From an uncultured Alphaproteobacteria bacterium (GTDB taxonomy: Bacteria > Pseudomonadota > Alphaproteobacteria > JAPOUT01 > G958296285), in NCBI GenBank assembly GCA_958296285.1, contig OY282459.1, forward strand, positions 322,367 to 386,366: a stretch of DNA of 64,000 nucleotides, in the 5' to 3' direction. This document shows, piece after piece, positions 8,692-19,272 of the stretch; position 1 is the stretch's first letter, and every line of letters starts with the position of its first letter. The notes below the pieces were generated by a model, which ran no database searches, was not told the origin of the DNA, and saw only the letters and a list, made by a program, of their open reading frames with translations. The position numbers and the translations under genes are program-made.

Positions 8692-9066
8692 CTAACCCTT
8701 TTTCTCAGCCTCCAACTCCGCATAAACCTCGCGCGCATGATTGCGCCCCGTCAAACCACACGGCCAACCCGCATAATGCGCCAAATGAATCATCATCTCC
8801 TCAATCTCCCCCAACGAAACCCCAATATGATGCGCCCCGCGCAAATGAATCCGAAACTCCGGCCACCGCGCCAACGCCGCCAAAACCATCAACGTCAAAC
8901 GCGAGCGCTGCTCCAAAGAAATCCCAGACCGCGACCAAACATCCCCAAAAAGATTCGCCACCGTGAAATCCGCGAAATCATCCCGAACGTCCGGAAATGG
9001 CGAAACCTCGCCAAAATAAACCCGCATCAAAGCCTCGCCGCGCTTCCTGCTCTCATCATTCGGCAT
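8692..9066 (-). CDS. Carboxymuconolactone decarboxylase family protein
   Basis: A 124-residue all-helical CMD-domain protein like PcaC. Characteristic segments are RRG-type EALMRVYFGE at the N terminus, DVWSRSGISLEQRSRLTLMVLAA (two CMD helices) and HHIGVSLGEIEEMMIHLAHYAGWP. The AhpD-type redox CxxC is absent, which favours the PcaC/CMD branch over a peroxidase. No other protocatechuate genes are nearby, so the in vivo substrate is uncertain. GAGGGA precedes the ATG. The stop codon directly abuts repeat block B5. Confidence 0.85.
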   Translation of the reverse strand: MPNDESRKRGEALMRVYFGEVSPFPDVRDDFADFTVANLFGDVWSRSGISLEQRSRLTLMVLAALARWPEFRIHLRGAHHIGVSLGEIEEMMIHLAHYAGWPCGLTGRNHAREVYAELEAEKKG

Positions 9067-9860
9067 GATTCCCTCCCTCTTATCTTTGATCCTCGCCCCT
9101 TATAACCTCTTTCCGCCCTAAAGAAAATCCGCCCGCGCGGCGCGGCGGAAAAGAAGATGCGTCACGCCCCGACCCCCCCGCGCAGCCTTCCTGCCATAAC
9201 GCGTCTGAACGCCGGGATAAGGAGACCGACGCCAATCTTCCGCCCGCGCCGCCGTCCAAAAAAGAGACCCAACCCGCTCCGCCTGCATCAAAGTCCAAGC
9301 CGAAAAAATGGGACTGTCCGTCGCGATCCACAAAAGACCGCCATCAGCAAGAGCGCGCGCCGCGCTCCGCAAAGAGGCGGCTTGCGAAAAACGCCGCCGG
9401 CGATGACGCCGCTTCGGCCAAGGATCCGGAAAAAGAACGGCAATCTCAGACAAAGACGCATCGCGCAAAGAATCCAAAATCTCCTCGCCCGCCCCCTCAT
9501 AAAGACGAATATTCGCCATCGGCGCGGCGGCGAAAGCCGAAAGCGTCCGCGCGATGCCCTTGCGATAAAACTCGCAGCCAATAAAACCCGTCTGAGGACG
9601 CGCCCGCGCCGCCTCCAAAAAACGCTCGCCAGCGCCAAAACCAATCTCAAGAGACACAGAGCGCACAGATGAAGGAAAAAGCGAGAAAGGATCAAGCGCG
9701 CCAGCCTCCAAAGGGCCAGGCACGGACAAAGTCGGAAGAAGCTCTTTTAGAAGCGCGCGCTCCCTCGGACGAAGAGCGCGGGGACTGCCGCGACCATAAA
9801 GATTCTTGCGCGCGATTCCCGCCGCTCTTCGCGCCGCGCCGTGAGTCTCGGAAGAGGGCT

Positions 9861-11024
<1,164 letters not shown>

Positions 11025-11111
11025 AAGCCCCCGCCCTGCCGCTGAAACTTTATAAGCCTCTTTGGTCTCCGGGGGCAAGTTTTGTCAAATGTCGCCGCCC
11101 GCCAAAAGCCT

Positions 11112-11534
11112 TCATGGCTCCGTCTCGCCCTTCCCCGTCTTTCTCGCCGAAGAAATGTCATGCTCCTGAGCCAGCGCCTCGGCCAGCGTCAAGAAATGAC
11201 GCCGAAGATGAGGCGGCAGACGCCGATAGGCGCGCAGCACGGAAAAACTGTCTTGGGAAAAATCCTCCGAAGGCGGCGCTTCGCGAACCCCCAAAATCTC
11301 CTCCGCCTCGCGAAGCCCCTCAAAAAACCGCGAGACGGGAATATCCATCGCTTTCGCCGCTTCGTGAAGACGCGCCGCGCCAATCTGATTCGCCCCGCTC
11401 TCATATTTCTGAATCTGCTGGGAACTCACGCCCAGCCTGTCGCCCAAATCTTTCTGACTCATGCCGTGGAGGCGGCGATAGAATTTAATATTCTGCCCAA
11501 TATGACGGTTGCTCCTTCCCTGTCCTCCCGACAC
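11112..11534 (-). CDS. XRE-family transcriptional regulator
   Basis: 140 residues with an N-terminal helix-turn-helix (about 12–66: NIKFYRRLHGMSQKDLGDRL, then VSSQQIQKYESGANQI). The start is GTG at 11534, six bases after GGGAGG. A small HTH regulator in precisely this position, between lnt and metK, is a conserved alphaproteobacterial arrangement. Its targets are not known to me; the position suggests control of metK or of the envelope or methylation genes. The C-terminal half is charged and unconserved. Confidence 0.85.
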   Translation of the reverse strand: MSGGQGRSNRHIGQNIKFYRRLHGMSQKDLGDRLGVSSQQIQKYESGANQIGAARLHEAAKAMDIPVSRFFEGLREAEEILGVREAPPSEDFSQDSFSVLRAYRRLPPHLRRHFLTLAEALAQEHDISSARKTGKGETEP

Positions 11535-11578
11535 GCGCGCCCTCCCTTGAAAAACCTTCGCGATTCTTGTTTCTTGTT

Positions 11579-13186
11579 TTAAGAAACCTTCATTTTCGGA
11601 GAGGAAATTTGGGACAAAACGGGCAAAAAGACAAGAAGAAGAGTCTGCGCCAAAAGAAAGAGGAGAGGAAGAGAATATCCGTAAAGCGCGTAAAAAGTGG
11701 GGGCGAGCGCTTCGGGAAGCGCGGCGCGGATGAGACCCGCCTCATTGAGAGGCAGAGAGGAGAGAAGACGGCCATAGGGATCTATCATCGCCGAGACGCC
11801 GGTGTTGGCGGCGCGCGCCAAGGGAAGCCCGTTCTCCGCCGCCCGAAGCCGCGCCTGCTCCAAATGCTGATAGGGTCCGGGCGAGACGCCGAACCATCCG
11901 TCATTCGTCACATTGACGAGGAAGGCGGGGCGGGTTTTCGTCCCCGGCACTTCATCGGGAAAGACGATCTCATAGCAGATGAGCGCGGCGAAGGGCGGCA
12001 TGGGCTGCGCGCGGATGACGCGCCGCTCTTCTCCGGGCGTAAAGCCTCCGCGCAGGCGCGTCAATTGCCGAAGACCCAAAGATTCCAAAAAATCTTGGAA
12101 GGGCAGATATTCCCCAAAAGGCGTGAGATGCACCTTGTCCTGACGCGCCGCGATGCGCCCCCGCCAGTCCATCACGAGAAGCGCGTTATAGGCGCGGCGG
12201 GTCTCGCCTTCGCCCTCCATCCGCAAAGCGCCGGTGAGGAGCATGTCGGAAGGGCGCATCCATGAGGCGATGCGGCGGCGGAGCGTCTCTTCCCTGTCAA
12301 AGAGAAGGGGGAGGGCGGATTCGGGCCAAATCAGAAGGCGGCGGCGCGATGAGGCGCGCGACAGCGCGTCTCGGCTGGGCAGCAGATGGCGCGCGATATT
12401 CTCCTGCCGATGAGAGCGGCTCCATTTTCGCGCCTGCGGCACATTGGGCTGCACAATGAGAATGATCGGCGCCGTCTCTTCTGTCTCTTCTCCCCCAGCC
12501 GCCGCGCCCGCCAAGCGCGCCTGGCCTCCGGCGTAAAGAGCGAGGAGAAGGAGAAGGGCTGAGAGCGGGGCTAAAAAAGCGCTCTTTTTCGTCTCTCCCA
12601 GAGCGGCGAGGCTGCCGGCGATGAGAATGGTCAGGAAACTCATTCCATAAACGCCGACAAAAGCCGCGCTCTGCATCAAGGGCAGCGAGGCGGCGAAACT
12701 CTGCCCCGCCATATTCCATGGGAAGCCTGTCAGAATATGGGCGCGGAGGATTTCGGAGCATGTCCAGGCAAGCGCCAAGAGCGGGACGCGCCTCCAGCCT
12801 TGACGCCAAAACAGGGCGGCGAGAAAAAGCGCGGCGGCCGGAAAGAAAGCGAGGAGGAGGGCGAGGAAAAGAGGCGCCAAAGGTGCTAGAACGAAAAAGA
12901 CGGGATCCAAAAGGAAAGAATGGGCGACCCAATAAAGCGAGACGGCGAAATAGGCGAAGCCGAAGAAAAATCCATAAAAAAAGGCGCTCTTCGCCGAAGG
13001 GCGGGCGTCCAAAAGCCAAATCAGAGGCGGAATGGTCAGGAAAAAGACGAAAGGGCCTCCGCCAAAGGGCGCGAAGGCGAAAATGTGAAGCGCGCCCAAA
13101 AAAAAACAGAGAAGCCGCGCCCGCCCTTCGGAAAGACGCTTTACGGCGTCAGCCGTCTGCGGAATGGGATTTGGGATCTTCGTCAT
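11579..13186 (-). CDS. lnt: Apolipoprotein N-acyltransferase
   Basis: 535 residues from ATG 13186 (an in-frame TTG lies 9 bases upstream). It transfers the third acyl chain onto the N-terminal cysteine of lipoproteins in the inner membrane. The N-terminal half has about six hydrophobic segments, followed by a periplasmic nitrilase-like domain with the catalytic triad context: Glu in LLIWPESALP, Lys in QDKVHLTPFGEYLP and Cys in ALICYEIVFPDE. A final membrane helix (YALYGYSLPLLFLLAQTLL) ends the protein. It is the first gene of the lnt–xre–metK–trmB run. Confidence 0.95.
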   Translation of the reverse strand: MTKIPNPIPQTADAVKRLSEGRARLLCFFLGALHIFAFAPFGGGPFVFFLTIPPLIWLLDARPSAKSAFFYGFFFGFAYFAVSLYWVAHSFLLDPVFFVLAPLAPLFLALLLAFFPAAALFLAALFWRQGWRRVPLLALAWTCSEILRAHILTGFPWNMAGQSFAASLPLMQSAAFVGVYGMSFLTILIAGSLAALGETKKSAFLAPLSALLLLLALYAGGQARLAGAAAGGEETEETAPIILIVQPNVPQARKWSRSHRQENIARHLLPSRDALSRASSRRRLLIWPESALPLLFDREETLRRRIASWMRPSDMLLTGALRMEGEGETRRAYNALLVMDWRGRIAARQDKVHLTPFGEYLPFQDFLESLGLRQLTRLRGGFTPGEERRVIRAQPMPPFAALICYEIVFPDEVPGTKTRPAFLVNVTNDGWFGVSPGPYQHLEQARLRAAENGLPLARAANTGVSAMIDPYGRLLSSLPLNEAGLIRAALPEALAPTFYALYGYSLPLLFLLAQTLLLVFLPVLSQISSPKMKVS

Positions 13187-13258
13187 TGCGGGCAATCTAT
13201 CAGGAATCCGTCGGGCGCGGGCGGATTTGTGGAATCCCGCGCGGAGGCTTTCTCTCTT

Positions 13259-13292
13259 AAAATAAAGAAATAAAGAAATAAAGAGAATAAAG
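13259..13292. repeat. AAATAAAG tandem tract
   Basis: Three near-perfect copies of AAATAAAG followed by a degenerate fourth, an A-rich island in otherwise GC-rich DNA between lnt and infC. It may be an UP-element-like or open-DNA region of the divergent promoters; no function is shown. Confidence 0.5.
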
Positions 13293-13326
13293 AGGCGTTT
13301 CCCCTCTCCCGCCCGATCACGCCGCC

Positions 13327-13355
13327 TTGCCCAAAAGGCGAAACAGCTCTATAGT
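13327..13355 (+). promoter_or_regulatory. Candidate sigma-70 promoter for infC
   Basis: TTGCCC and TATAGT are spaced by 17 bases, about 75 bases ahead of the leader ORF and infC. The initiation-factor operon needs a strong promoter here because the upstream gene lnt is divergent. Confidence 0.5.
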
Positions 13356-13431
13356 CCAAGAGAGTCAAAGCCGCCGCCCCGCGCGCCTTCCGCGCGGAAG
13401 CGGAAGAAAAGATTGGAGCGAAGGAGTTTCT

Positions 13432-13494
13432 ATGGCAGCAGCCCGCGCCGCGACAAGGAACCGCTATGGCCGACGCTCTCTCCGGAGAGAATGA
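13432..13494 (+). CDS. Short arginine-rich leader ORF overlapping infC
   Basis: A 20-codon reading frame ([20 protein letters not shown]) starts five bases after a perfect AAGGAG. Its TGA stop overlaps the ATG of infC as ATGA. Such an arrangement can couple infC translation to a leader peptide. The peptide has no homology I recognise. Its ribosome site is better than that of infC itself, which supports translation, but conservation is untested. Confidence 0.45.
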   Translation: MAAARAATRNRYGRRSLRRE

Positions 13495-14036
13495 GCCTCG
13501 CGCGCCGATCCATGCCGATGGAGCCGTCGGAGAAAGACGGTCTCCGCGTCAACGACGCCATTGAAGCGTTGAAAGTCCTTCTGATAGACGGAGAGGGGCA
13601 GAATCGGGGCATCGTCTCTTTGGAGGAGGCGCGCGCGCGCGCGGCGGAGGCCGGCATGGATTTGGTGGAAATCGCGCCTTTATCGTCTCCGCCGGTCTGC
13701 AAGATTTTGGATTACGGCAAGCACAAATATCGCGCGCAGAAGCGCGCCAGCGAAGCCAAGCGCAAGCAGAAGGTCATGGACATCAAAGAAATCAAGATTC
13801 GTCCGACCATTGAGACCCATGATTATGACGTCAAAATGCGAAACATGCGCCGTTTCTTTGAGAGCGGCGACAAGGTTAAAGTCACGATGCGCTTTCGGGG
13901 GCGCGAGATGGCGCATCCCGATTTGGGCATGGAGCTGATGGAGCGCGTCAAGGCGGAGATTGACGATGTCGCCAAAGTGGAGATGGAGCCGAAACTGGAA
14001 GGCAATCAAATGACGATGGTCTTGTCGCCACGCTGA
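13491..14036 (+). CDS. infC: Translation initiation factor IF-3
   Basis: 181 residues from ATG 13491. The N-terminal domain carries [29 protein letters not shown], followed by [15 protein letters not shown]. The C-terminal domain has [34 protein letters not shown] and the final [10 protein letters not shown]-3 binds the 30S subunit and checks the start codon. infC genes often use a rare start codon (AUU) for autoregulation. Here an ATG preceded by GGAGAG overlaps a leader ORF, and an in-frame TTG at 13413 is an alternative. In most bacteria rpmI and rplT follow directly; here they are separated by a toxin–antitoxin insertion. Confidence 0.95.
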   Translation: MSLARRSMPMEPSEKDGLRVNDAIEALKVLLIDGEGQNRGIVSLEEARARAAEAGMDLVEIAPLSSPPVCKILDYGKHKYRAQKRASEAKRKQKVMDIKEIKIRPTIETHDYDVKMRNMRRFFESGDKVKVTMRFRGREMAHPDLGMELMERVKAEIDDVAKVEMEPKLEGNQMTMVLSPR

Positions 14037-14052
14037 CGCCGATCCCAAGCGT

Positions 14053-14445
14053 CTATTTTATGTCGTGCGACCAGTCTATCCAGACAATATAAAAAATATG
14101 CTCCTGCAAACAGCCTAGAACCCGAATCTTCCTATCCACGCGGAACCGCCATAGGGTTTCCATAATTTCTTGAGAGATCACATTTCGCGCGGATTTCGGG
14201 AAAGACAGACTTCTTGACGGAGAAAAAATCTTAAGTTTCGCGCTTGAATAGGTCCGAAATTCTTGCAATGTCAGATTTCCATATTCGTTGAGTTTTCGCT
14301 CCAAAACCTTTTTTTGCTGAATACCGCCTTTCTTCCATCCGAATGTTCCTTTTTGAACAAGATAATCCCTAGAAAAAACGATCATGCGCGCTTCTATGGC
14401 GGGATCAAAAGAAGGGCGCTGGATTCTAGGAAGCCGTCTTTTCAT
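14053..14445 (-). CDS. Putative toxin of a Panacea-type toxin–antitoxin pair
   Basis: 130 residues, basic, encoded directly downstream of a Panacea-domain antitoxin with an ATGA overlap. The C-terminal segment (FRVDRKIRVLGCLQEHIFYIVWIDWSHDIK, residues about 100–130) has the look of proteins that partner SocA-like antitoxins: a beta strand followed by an F-x-[IV]-[VL]-W-x-D-x-x-H pattern. Panacea antitoxins neutralise many unrelated toxins, so the target is not predictable. GC content is lower than in the ribosomal-protein genes around it, indicating transfer. It faces away from the infC–rpmI operon that it interrupts. Confidence 0.6.
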   Translation of the reverse strand: MKRRLPRIQRPSFDPAIEARMIVFSRDYLVQKGTFGWKKGGIQQKKVLERKLNEYGNLTLQEFRTYSSAKLKIFSPSRSLSFPKSARNVISQEIMETLWRFRVDRKIRVLGCLQEHIFYIVWIDWSHDIK

Positions 14446-14927
14446 GGATGGCCGAGTTTTTTCTGATAGAAGTCCCTCATCCCATCCAAAAGAATTTCTT
14501 GATCACAGGCGCTTCCCTGCGGGAGATCGCCATAGGCGATTCTCCATGGATCTTCCCGATGGGCAAGCGCGCTGAGTTCGGTGGCGGAAAACCGACCATA
14601 TTCTTTCCACACTTCATCAAGGATATTAATATCATCCTCGCCCAGCGCCTTGAGAGACCCGTCTTTGAGATCAGAGGGATCAATGAGCTGCCATCGGTAT
14701 TTCTTAAACCGCCTATAAAGAGGAGGACAAACGGGTCCGCTCGCCCAAGCTTCCATTCTCTCGGAGAACATCGGACGTCCATCGCGCAGAGCGACGCTCC
14801 AAGCTTGGGCGTAATAGACAAGCTTTTGGAGTTTCAGATTCGTGACGCCGTCGCCATTGCCCATCGGCACTTTGGATAGAAAATAATCCGCGACCGCATG
14901 GACTGACGGAAGATTCCCTGACTTCAT
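14442..14927 (-). CDS. Panacea/SocA-like (DUF4065) antitoxin
   Basis: 161 residues from ATG 14927 (GAGAGGA seven bases upstream; a TTG at 14933 is less likely). The Panacea domain covers almost the whole protein: VADYFLSKV, TNLKLQKLVYYAQAWSVAL (about 32–50), FSERMEAWASGPVCPPLYRRFKKY, and a C-terminal ILDEVWKEYGRFSATELSALAH segment. In this family (SocA, GepA, PanA) the domain neutralises a neighbouring toxin, sometimes with a protease adaptor role. It is the first gene of the two-gene unit. A 22-bp inverted repeat 56 bases upstream could be its autoregulatory operator. Confidence 0.82.
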   Translation of the reverse strand: MKSGNLPSVHAVADYFLSKVPMGNGDGVTNLKLQKLVYYAQAWSVALRDGRPMFSERMEAWASGPVCPPLYRRFKKYRWQLIDPSDLKDGSLKALGEDDINILDEVWKEYGRFSATELSALAHREDPWRIAYGDLPQGSACDQEILLDGMRDFYQKKLGHP

Positions 14928-14982
14928 ACGCAAATCCTCTCATGCCACAGAGCGATGACCGCCGCCCATGACGGCATGGCAT

Positions 14983-15004
14983 GTCTATAATATAGCATAT
15001 AGAC
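14983..15004. promoter_or_regulatory. Inverted repeat between toxin–antitoxin unit and rpmI
   Basis: GTCTATA and TATAGAC form a perfect 7-bp inverted repeat around an 8-base spacer. The repeat includes TATAAT on the plus strand and TATATT-like hexamers on the minus strand, so it overlaps plausible −10 elements for both directions. It could be the antitoxin operator and the promoter that restores expression of rpmI–rplT–pheST after the insertion. Confidence 0.5.
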
Positions 15005-15092
15005 TCTCCATCGCGGGGGGACAAGTTCTAGAAGCTTGGCATAAGAGCGCGAAGATTCTAAAATGCCGCCAACCGTCCTCTCGGAAAGACCC

Positions 15093-15293
15093 ATGCCGAA
15101 ACTCAAAACCAAAAGCGGCGCGAAAAAACGCTTCCGCGCCACAGGATCAGGCAAAATCACCGCCGCGCGCTGCGGCAAGCGCCATAATATGATCAAGCGC
15201 TCCAAACGGCAGATCCGAACGCTGCGCGGAACGGCGGCGCTCGCCCCGTCAGTCGCCAAGCGCGTCAGACGCTACATCCCCTACGGACTTTAG
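15093..15293 (+). CDS. rpmI: 50S ribosomal protein bL35
   Basis: 66 residues, highly basic, with the standard bL35 sequence: [20 protein letters not shown] at the start, then [19 protein letters not shown] and a C terminus [16 protein letters not shown] precedes the ATG at 15093. It is followed after nine bases by rplT, with which it is normally co-expressed and co-regulated by bL20. Confidence 0.97.
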   Translation: MPKLKTKSGAKKRFRATGSGKITAARCGKRHNMIKRSKRQIRTLRGTAALAPSVAKRVRRYIPYGL

Positions 15294-15302
15294 GAGAGCG
15301 CC

Positions 15303-15656
15303 ATGACCCGCGCCGACAGAGGACCCCATCGCGCCAGACGCCATCGCGCGATCCTCAAAGCCGCGAAAGGCTATAGCGGAAGACGCCGATCCACCATCCG
15401 CGCCGCCAAACAGGCGGTGGAGCGCGCCGGACAATATGCCTATCGCGACAGACGGCAGAAAAAGCGCGTCTTTCGCGCCCTGTGGATTCAGCGAATCAAC
15501 GCCGCCGTCCGCGAGCATGGGCTGACCTACGGAGGTTTCATTCATGGATTGTCGCGCGCCGGGATCGCCGTCAATCGGAAAATGCTCGCCGATCTCGCCG
15601 TCCGCGCGCCGGAAGCTTTTAAGACTCTTGCCGAAGCCGCGCGAAAAAAACCATGA
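15303..15656 (+). CDS. rplT: 50S ribosomal protein bL20
   Basis: 117 residues. The typical N terminus ([20 protein letters not shown], then [10 protein letters not shown]) is followed by [24 protein letters not shown] and a C-terminal [21 protein letters not shown]. It is needed for early 50S assembly, and the family represses its own operon through a leader structure. The final codons overlap pheS as ATGA. Confidence 0.97.
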   Translation: MTRADRGPHRARRHRAILKAAKGYSGRRRSTIRAAKQAVERAGQYAYRDRRQKKRVFRALWIQRINAAVREHGLTYGGFIHGLSRAGIAVNRKMLADLAVRAPEAFKTLAEAARKKP

Positions 15657-16804
15657 CGACCCCATTGCCGCCTCTTCCTCCGATGGAAGAGACGCTGCGC
15701 CGCGTCAAAGAAGCGCGCTCTTTGACGGCGCTGGAAGCGCTGCGCGTCTCGCTCTTGGGACGCAAAAGCGCGATGGCGGCGCATCTCCGCCTCATCGGGC
15801 GGCTTCCTCCCAAAGACCGCGCCGCGCGAGGAACCTCTCTCAATGAGAGCCGACAGACTCTGACGGAAGCGCTGGAGACGCGAAAATCCGTCTTGACGAA
15901 AGAGGCGCGGGAAAAGACGCTCGTCCAAAATGCCGCCGATATCACGCTCCCAGTCGCGCAGCCCCCCTTCGCCTTCGGACGCCTCCACCCCATCGCCCAA
16001 GCTTGGGACGAAATGGTGGAGATTTTCGCCACTCTCGGCTTCTCTTTGGAAGAAGGGCCGGAAATAGAGACCGAAGAGCATAATTTCACGGCGCTCAACA
16101 CGCCGGAAGAGCATCCGGCGCGCGACCCCTCGGACACATTCTACTTCCCGTCAAGAAAAGACGGCAAAGGCGGGAGCGCGCCGCCTCATCTGCTGCGCTG
16201 CCATACCAGCCCCGTCCAAATCAGAGCGATGCGGGCAGGCGCGCCGCCCTTCCGCTTCATCGCGCCCGGCCGCGTCTATCGGCGCGATTCCGATCAGACC
16301 CACACGCCAATGTTCCATCAGATTGAAGGGCTCGTCATAGACAGAGACTGCCATTTGGGTCATCTGAAATGGGTCTTGACGCATTTCCTCCGCGCTTTTT
16401 TTGAGAATGACGCGGTGGAGATTCGCTTTCGTCCGCATCATTTTCCCTTCACCGAGCCTTCGCTGGAGGCGGACATGTCTTATCGGCGCGAGGGCGGACG
16501 CATCATCGCCGGGGGCGGCGGCGGTGGCGGCGGGGGCGGCGGCGAATGGATGGAGATTCTAGGCTGCGGCATGGTTCATCCCCATGTGCTGGAGGCGTCA
16601 GGCTTGGACGCGCGAGAATGGCAGGGCTTCGCCTTCGGCACCGGCATAGACCGCCTCGCCATGCTCAAATACGGCATTCCGGATCTGAGACAATGTTTTG
16701 ACGCCAATCTGGATTGGCTGGATTTCTACGGCGTCTCGCCTCTTTTCGCGCCCTCCCTCTCCGGAGGCTTGTCGCCAAAAACCCCCAAGGGCGAAAGAGG
16801 ATGA
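15653..16804 (+). CDS. pheS: Phenylalanyl-tRNA synthetase alpha subunit
   Basis: 383 residues. A coiled-coil N terminus precedes the class II catalytic core: [36 protein letters not shown] (motif 1 area), [21 protein letters not shown] (motif 2) and [22 protein letters not shown] (motif 3). With PheT it forms the (alpha-beta)2 enzyme charging tRNA-Phe. A run of about eleven glycines sits before [15 protein letters not shown], where relatives have only a few glycines. The C-terminal tail ([18 protein letters not shown]) is also longer than usual. It overlaps pheT by ATGA. Confidence 0.96.
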   Translation: MTTPLPPLPPMEETLRRVKEARSLTALEALRVSLLGRKSAMAAHLRLIGRLPPKDRAARGTSLNESRQTLTEALETRKSVLTKEAREKTLVQNAADITLPVAQPPFAFGRLHPIAQAWDEMVEIFATLGFSLEEGPEIETEEHNFTALNTPEEHPARDPSDTFYFPSRKDGKGGSAPPHLLRCHTSPVQIRAMRAGAPPFRFIAPGRVYRRDSDQTHTPMFHQIEGLVIDRDCHLGHLKWVLTHFLRAFFENDAVEIRFRPHHFPFTEPSLEADMSYRREGGRIIAGGGGGGGGGGGEWMEILGCGMVHPHVLEASGLDAREWQGFAFGTGIDRLAMLKYGIPDLRQCFDANLDWLDFYGVSPLFAPSLSGGLSPKTPKGERG

Positions 16805-19272
16805 AATGCCCGCTCTCATGGCTGCTCCGCCATTTGGAGACGGAGGCCTCGCTTGAGACGATCGCCGAGACCCTGACGCGCATCGGTCTCACAGTGGAGG
16901 GAATCTTTGATCGGGGCGGCAGTCTCAAAGATTTCCGAATAGGGCGGATCGCCGAAATCGCGCCCCATCCCAATGCCGACCGCCTAAAACTCTGCCGCGT
17001 GGAGATCGGAGACGGTCGGATTCACGAGGTCGTCTGCGGCGCGCCCAATGCCAGAGCCGGTCTTCTTGGCGTCTTCGCGCCTGTCGGCGCCGTCATGCCT
17101 TTGAGCGGCGAGAGGCTCAAAGCCAGCCGCATCAGGGGCGTCCTGTCGGAGGGCATGCTCTGCTCGGAGGCGGAGATCGGCATTGGCGAGAACGCCGCCG
17201 GAATCATAGATCTTGACGGAATCATAGATGTGAAAGAGGCGAAAATCTCGCCCGGCGTCAGCGCCGCGAAAGCGCTGGGCTTGGAAGATCCTGTCTTGGA
17301 TTTGGAGATCACGCCGAACCGCCCGGATTGTCTGGGCGTCCGCGGCATCGCGCGCGAACTGGCCGCCGCCGGTTTGGGATCGCTCGCCCCCCTTCCGTCC
17401 CCGTCCCTCAAAGAGGCTTTTCGCTGCCCGATCGCGATAAAACTCTCTTTCGCCAAAGAGGAGCGCGATGCCTGTCCGCATTTTGTCGGACGCCTCTTGC
17501 GCGGCGTGGAGGTCAGGGAAAGCCCATTATGGTTGAGGCGTCTGTTGGAAGGGGCGGGCCTCCGTCCCATTTCCGCGCCTGTGGATATCACCAATTATCT
17601 CTCTTTGGACGAGGCGCGGCCTCTTCATGTCTATGACGCGGAGAGAATCACAGGCGCGATCGGGGCGCGTCTGGCGAGAAAAAGCGAGACATTGAAAGCT
17701 CTGGACGGCGAAATCTACAATCTTGACGAAAGCGCGACCGTCATCGCCGATGAGAAGGGGGTCTTGGGGCTTGCCGGACTGATCGGGGGCGAGGCGAGCG
17801 CCGTCCATAAAGAGACGCGCGACATTTTCATTGAGAGCGCCTGGTTCTCGCCGAAGCGGACGGGGCGGACGGGTCGCGCGCTGGGGATTGACAGCGAGGC
17901 GCGGCGGCGTTTTGAAAGGGGCGTGGATCCCCTCTCGGCGGGGCGCGGCTGCGATCGCGCGGCGCGGATGATCGCCGACCTTTGCGGCGGCGAAATCTCG
18001 GCGATGGGGCAGGCTGGCGCGCCTTGTCATCAGGAGCGCGTCATTAAGTTCCCGACCGATCTGACCGAGCGTCTGACAGGCCACAAGCCCGCCAAAGGGC
18101 GCGCCGAAAAGATTCTGACCTCTTTGGGCTGCGCCGTGAAAAAAAGCGCGGGGCGGAAAACCGTCCTAGAAACCCGCCCCCCTTCTTGGCGGCGCGATCT
18201 CAACATTCCCAGCGATCTGGCCGAAGAGATTATTCGGATGGAGGGGGTGGAGAAGATTCCGATGACGCCGCTTCTTCCCCAAAGACCGGTGGCGAAATCA
18301 ATCCGCCCGCCTCTCTCTAAAATGGAGACCCGATGCCGCCGCGCGCTCGCCGTCAGAGGCGCTTCGGAGGCGATGCTCTGGTCGCTCCTGCCCGAACAAG
18401 CCGCCGCCTTTTTCGCGCCGGCTGACATTCTGAAAAAACTTCGCTTAGCCAATCCCCTTTCGGCGGAGATGTCGCATATGCGTCCCAGTCTCGTTCCCGG
18501 TCTGATTTTGGCGGCGGCGCGGAACTTCGCCCATGCCAGACGCGAGATCGCCATTTTTGAAGCCGGCGCGGTCTTTTCGGATTCCGTCCCAGGCGCCGAA
18601 GAGCGCCGCCTTTCCTGCGCGCGGCACGGGCTGGCGACAGAACGGCAAAGGGGGCGGCATTGGACTATCCCAACCGACAAGCCCGCCGATCTCTTTGACG
18701 CCAAAAGCGATTGCTTCGCCCTCCTTCACGCCTGCGGGCTGGAAGCCCAGCAATGCCGCGTCAAGTCTTTAAACGACCGCGCTTGGCATCCTTCAAGGAG
18801 CGGCGAGGTTTTTTTGGAAGGGGGAGAATCCATCGCGCGATTCGGCGAGATTCATCCGGAGATTCTAGAAGCCCTTGAGGCTCCGGCGCCTCTCGCCGCC
18901 TGCGAAGTGAGATTGAGCCGGATTCTCAAAGCCTCTCGTCAAAAGAAAAGCCCTGTCTCATCTCTGGCGGCGCGTCATCCTCTGCGCCGCGACTTCGCCT
19001 TTATCGTGGAGCGCGCGCTCCCCGCCGAAGAGATTCTGAAAGCCGCCTCCTCCGCGATCGGCGCGATGCCCAGCCGTCTGCGTCTCTTTGACGTTTATGA
19101 AAAGGGCGAAGGCGGCGGCGGGGCGCTGGGCGAAGGCAGGAAATCCATCGCGATAGAAGCCACGCTCTATCCCGAAAAGGCGCTCAATGAGAAGAGCATC
19201 GCGCGCCTCTCGCGCAAAATCGCGGAGGAAGTCAAAAGACGCTGCGGCGGAGTCTTGCGCGATGACGGATGA
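16801..19272 (+). CDS. pheT: Phenylalanyl-tRNA synthetase beta subunit
   Basis: 823 residues from ATG 16801 (overlapping the pheS stop). Domains in order are an N-terminal segment [20 protein letters not shown], a tRNA-binding EMAP-like domain ([20 protein letters not shown], about 45–64), the B3/B4 editing module ([40 protein letters not shown]), B5, the catalytic-like domain ([11 protein letters not shown]) and a C-terminal anticodon-binding FDX-ACB domain ([20 protein letters not shown]). It proofreads Tyr-tRNA-Phe. It overlaps lepA by 11 bases, tying the two into one operon. Confidence 0.96.
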   Translation: MKCPLSWLLRHLETEASLETIAETLTRIGLTVEGIFDRGGSLKDFRIGRIAEIAPHPNADRLKLCRVEIGDGRIHEVVCGAPNARAGLLGVFAPVGAVMPLSGERLKASRIRGVLSEGMLCSEAEIGIGENAAGIIDLDGIIDVKEAKISPGVSAAKALGLEDPVLDLEITPNRPDCLGVRGIARELAAAGLGSLAPLPSPSLKEAFRCPIAIKLSFAKEERDACPHFVGRLLRGVEVRESPLWLRRLLEGAGLRPISAPVDITNYLSLDEARPLHVYDAERITGAIGARLARKSETLKALDGEIYNLDESATVIADEKGVLGLAGLIGGEASAVHKETRDIFIESAWFSPKRTGRTGRALGIDSEARRRFERGVDPLSAGRGCDRAARMIADLCGGEISAMGQAGAPCHQERVIKFPTDLTERLTGHKPAKGRAEKILTSLGCAVKKSAGRKTVLETRPPSWRRDLNIPSDLAEEIIRMEGVEKIPMTPLLPQRPVAKSIRPPLSKMETRCRRALAVRGASEAMLWSLLPEQAAAFFAPADILKKLRLANPLSAEMSHMRPSLVPGLILAAARNFAHARREIAIFEAGAVFSDSVPGAEERRLSCARHGLATERQRGRHWTIPTDKPADLFDAKSDCFALLHACGLEAQQCRVKSLNDRAWHPSRSGEVFLEGGESIARFGEIHPEILEALEAPAPLAACEVRLSRILKASRQKKSPVSSLAARHPLRRDFAFIVERALPAEEILKAASSAIGAMPSRLRLFDVYEKGEGGGGALGEGRKSIAIEATLYPEKALNEKSIARLSRKIAEEVKRRCGGVLRDDG

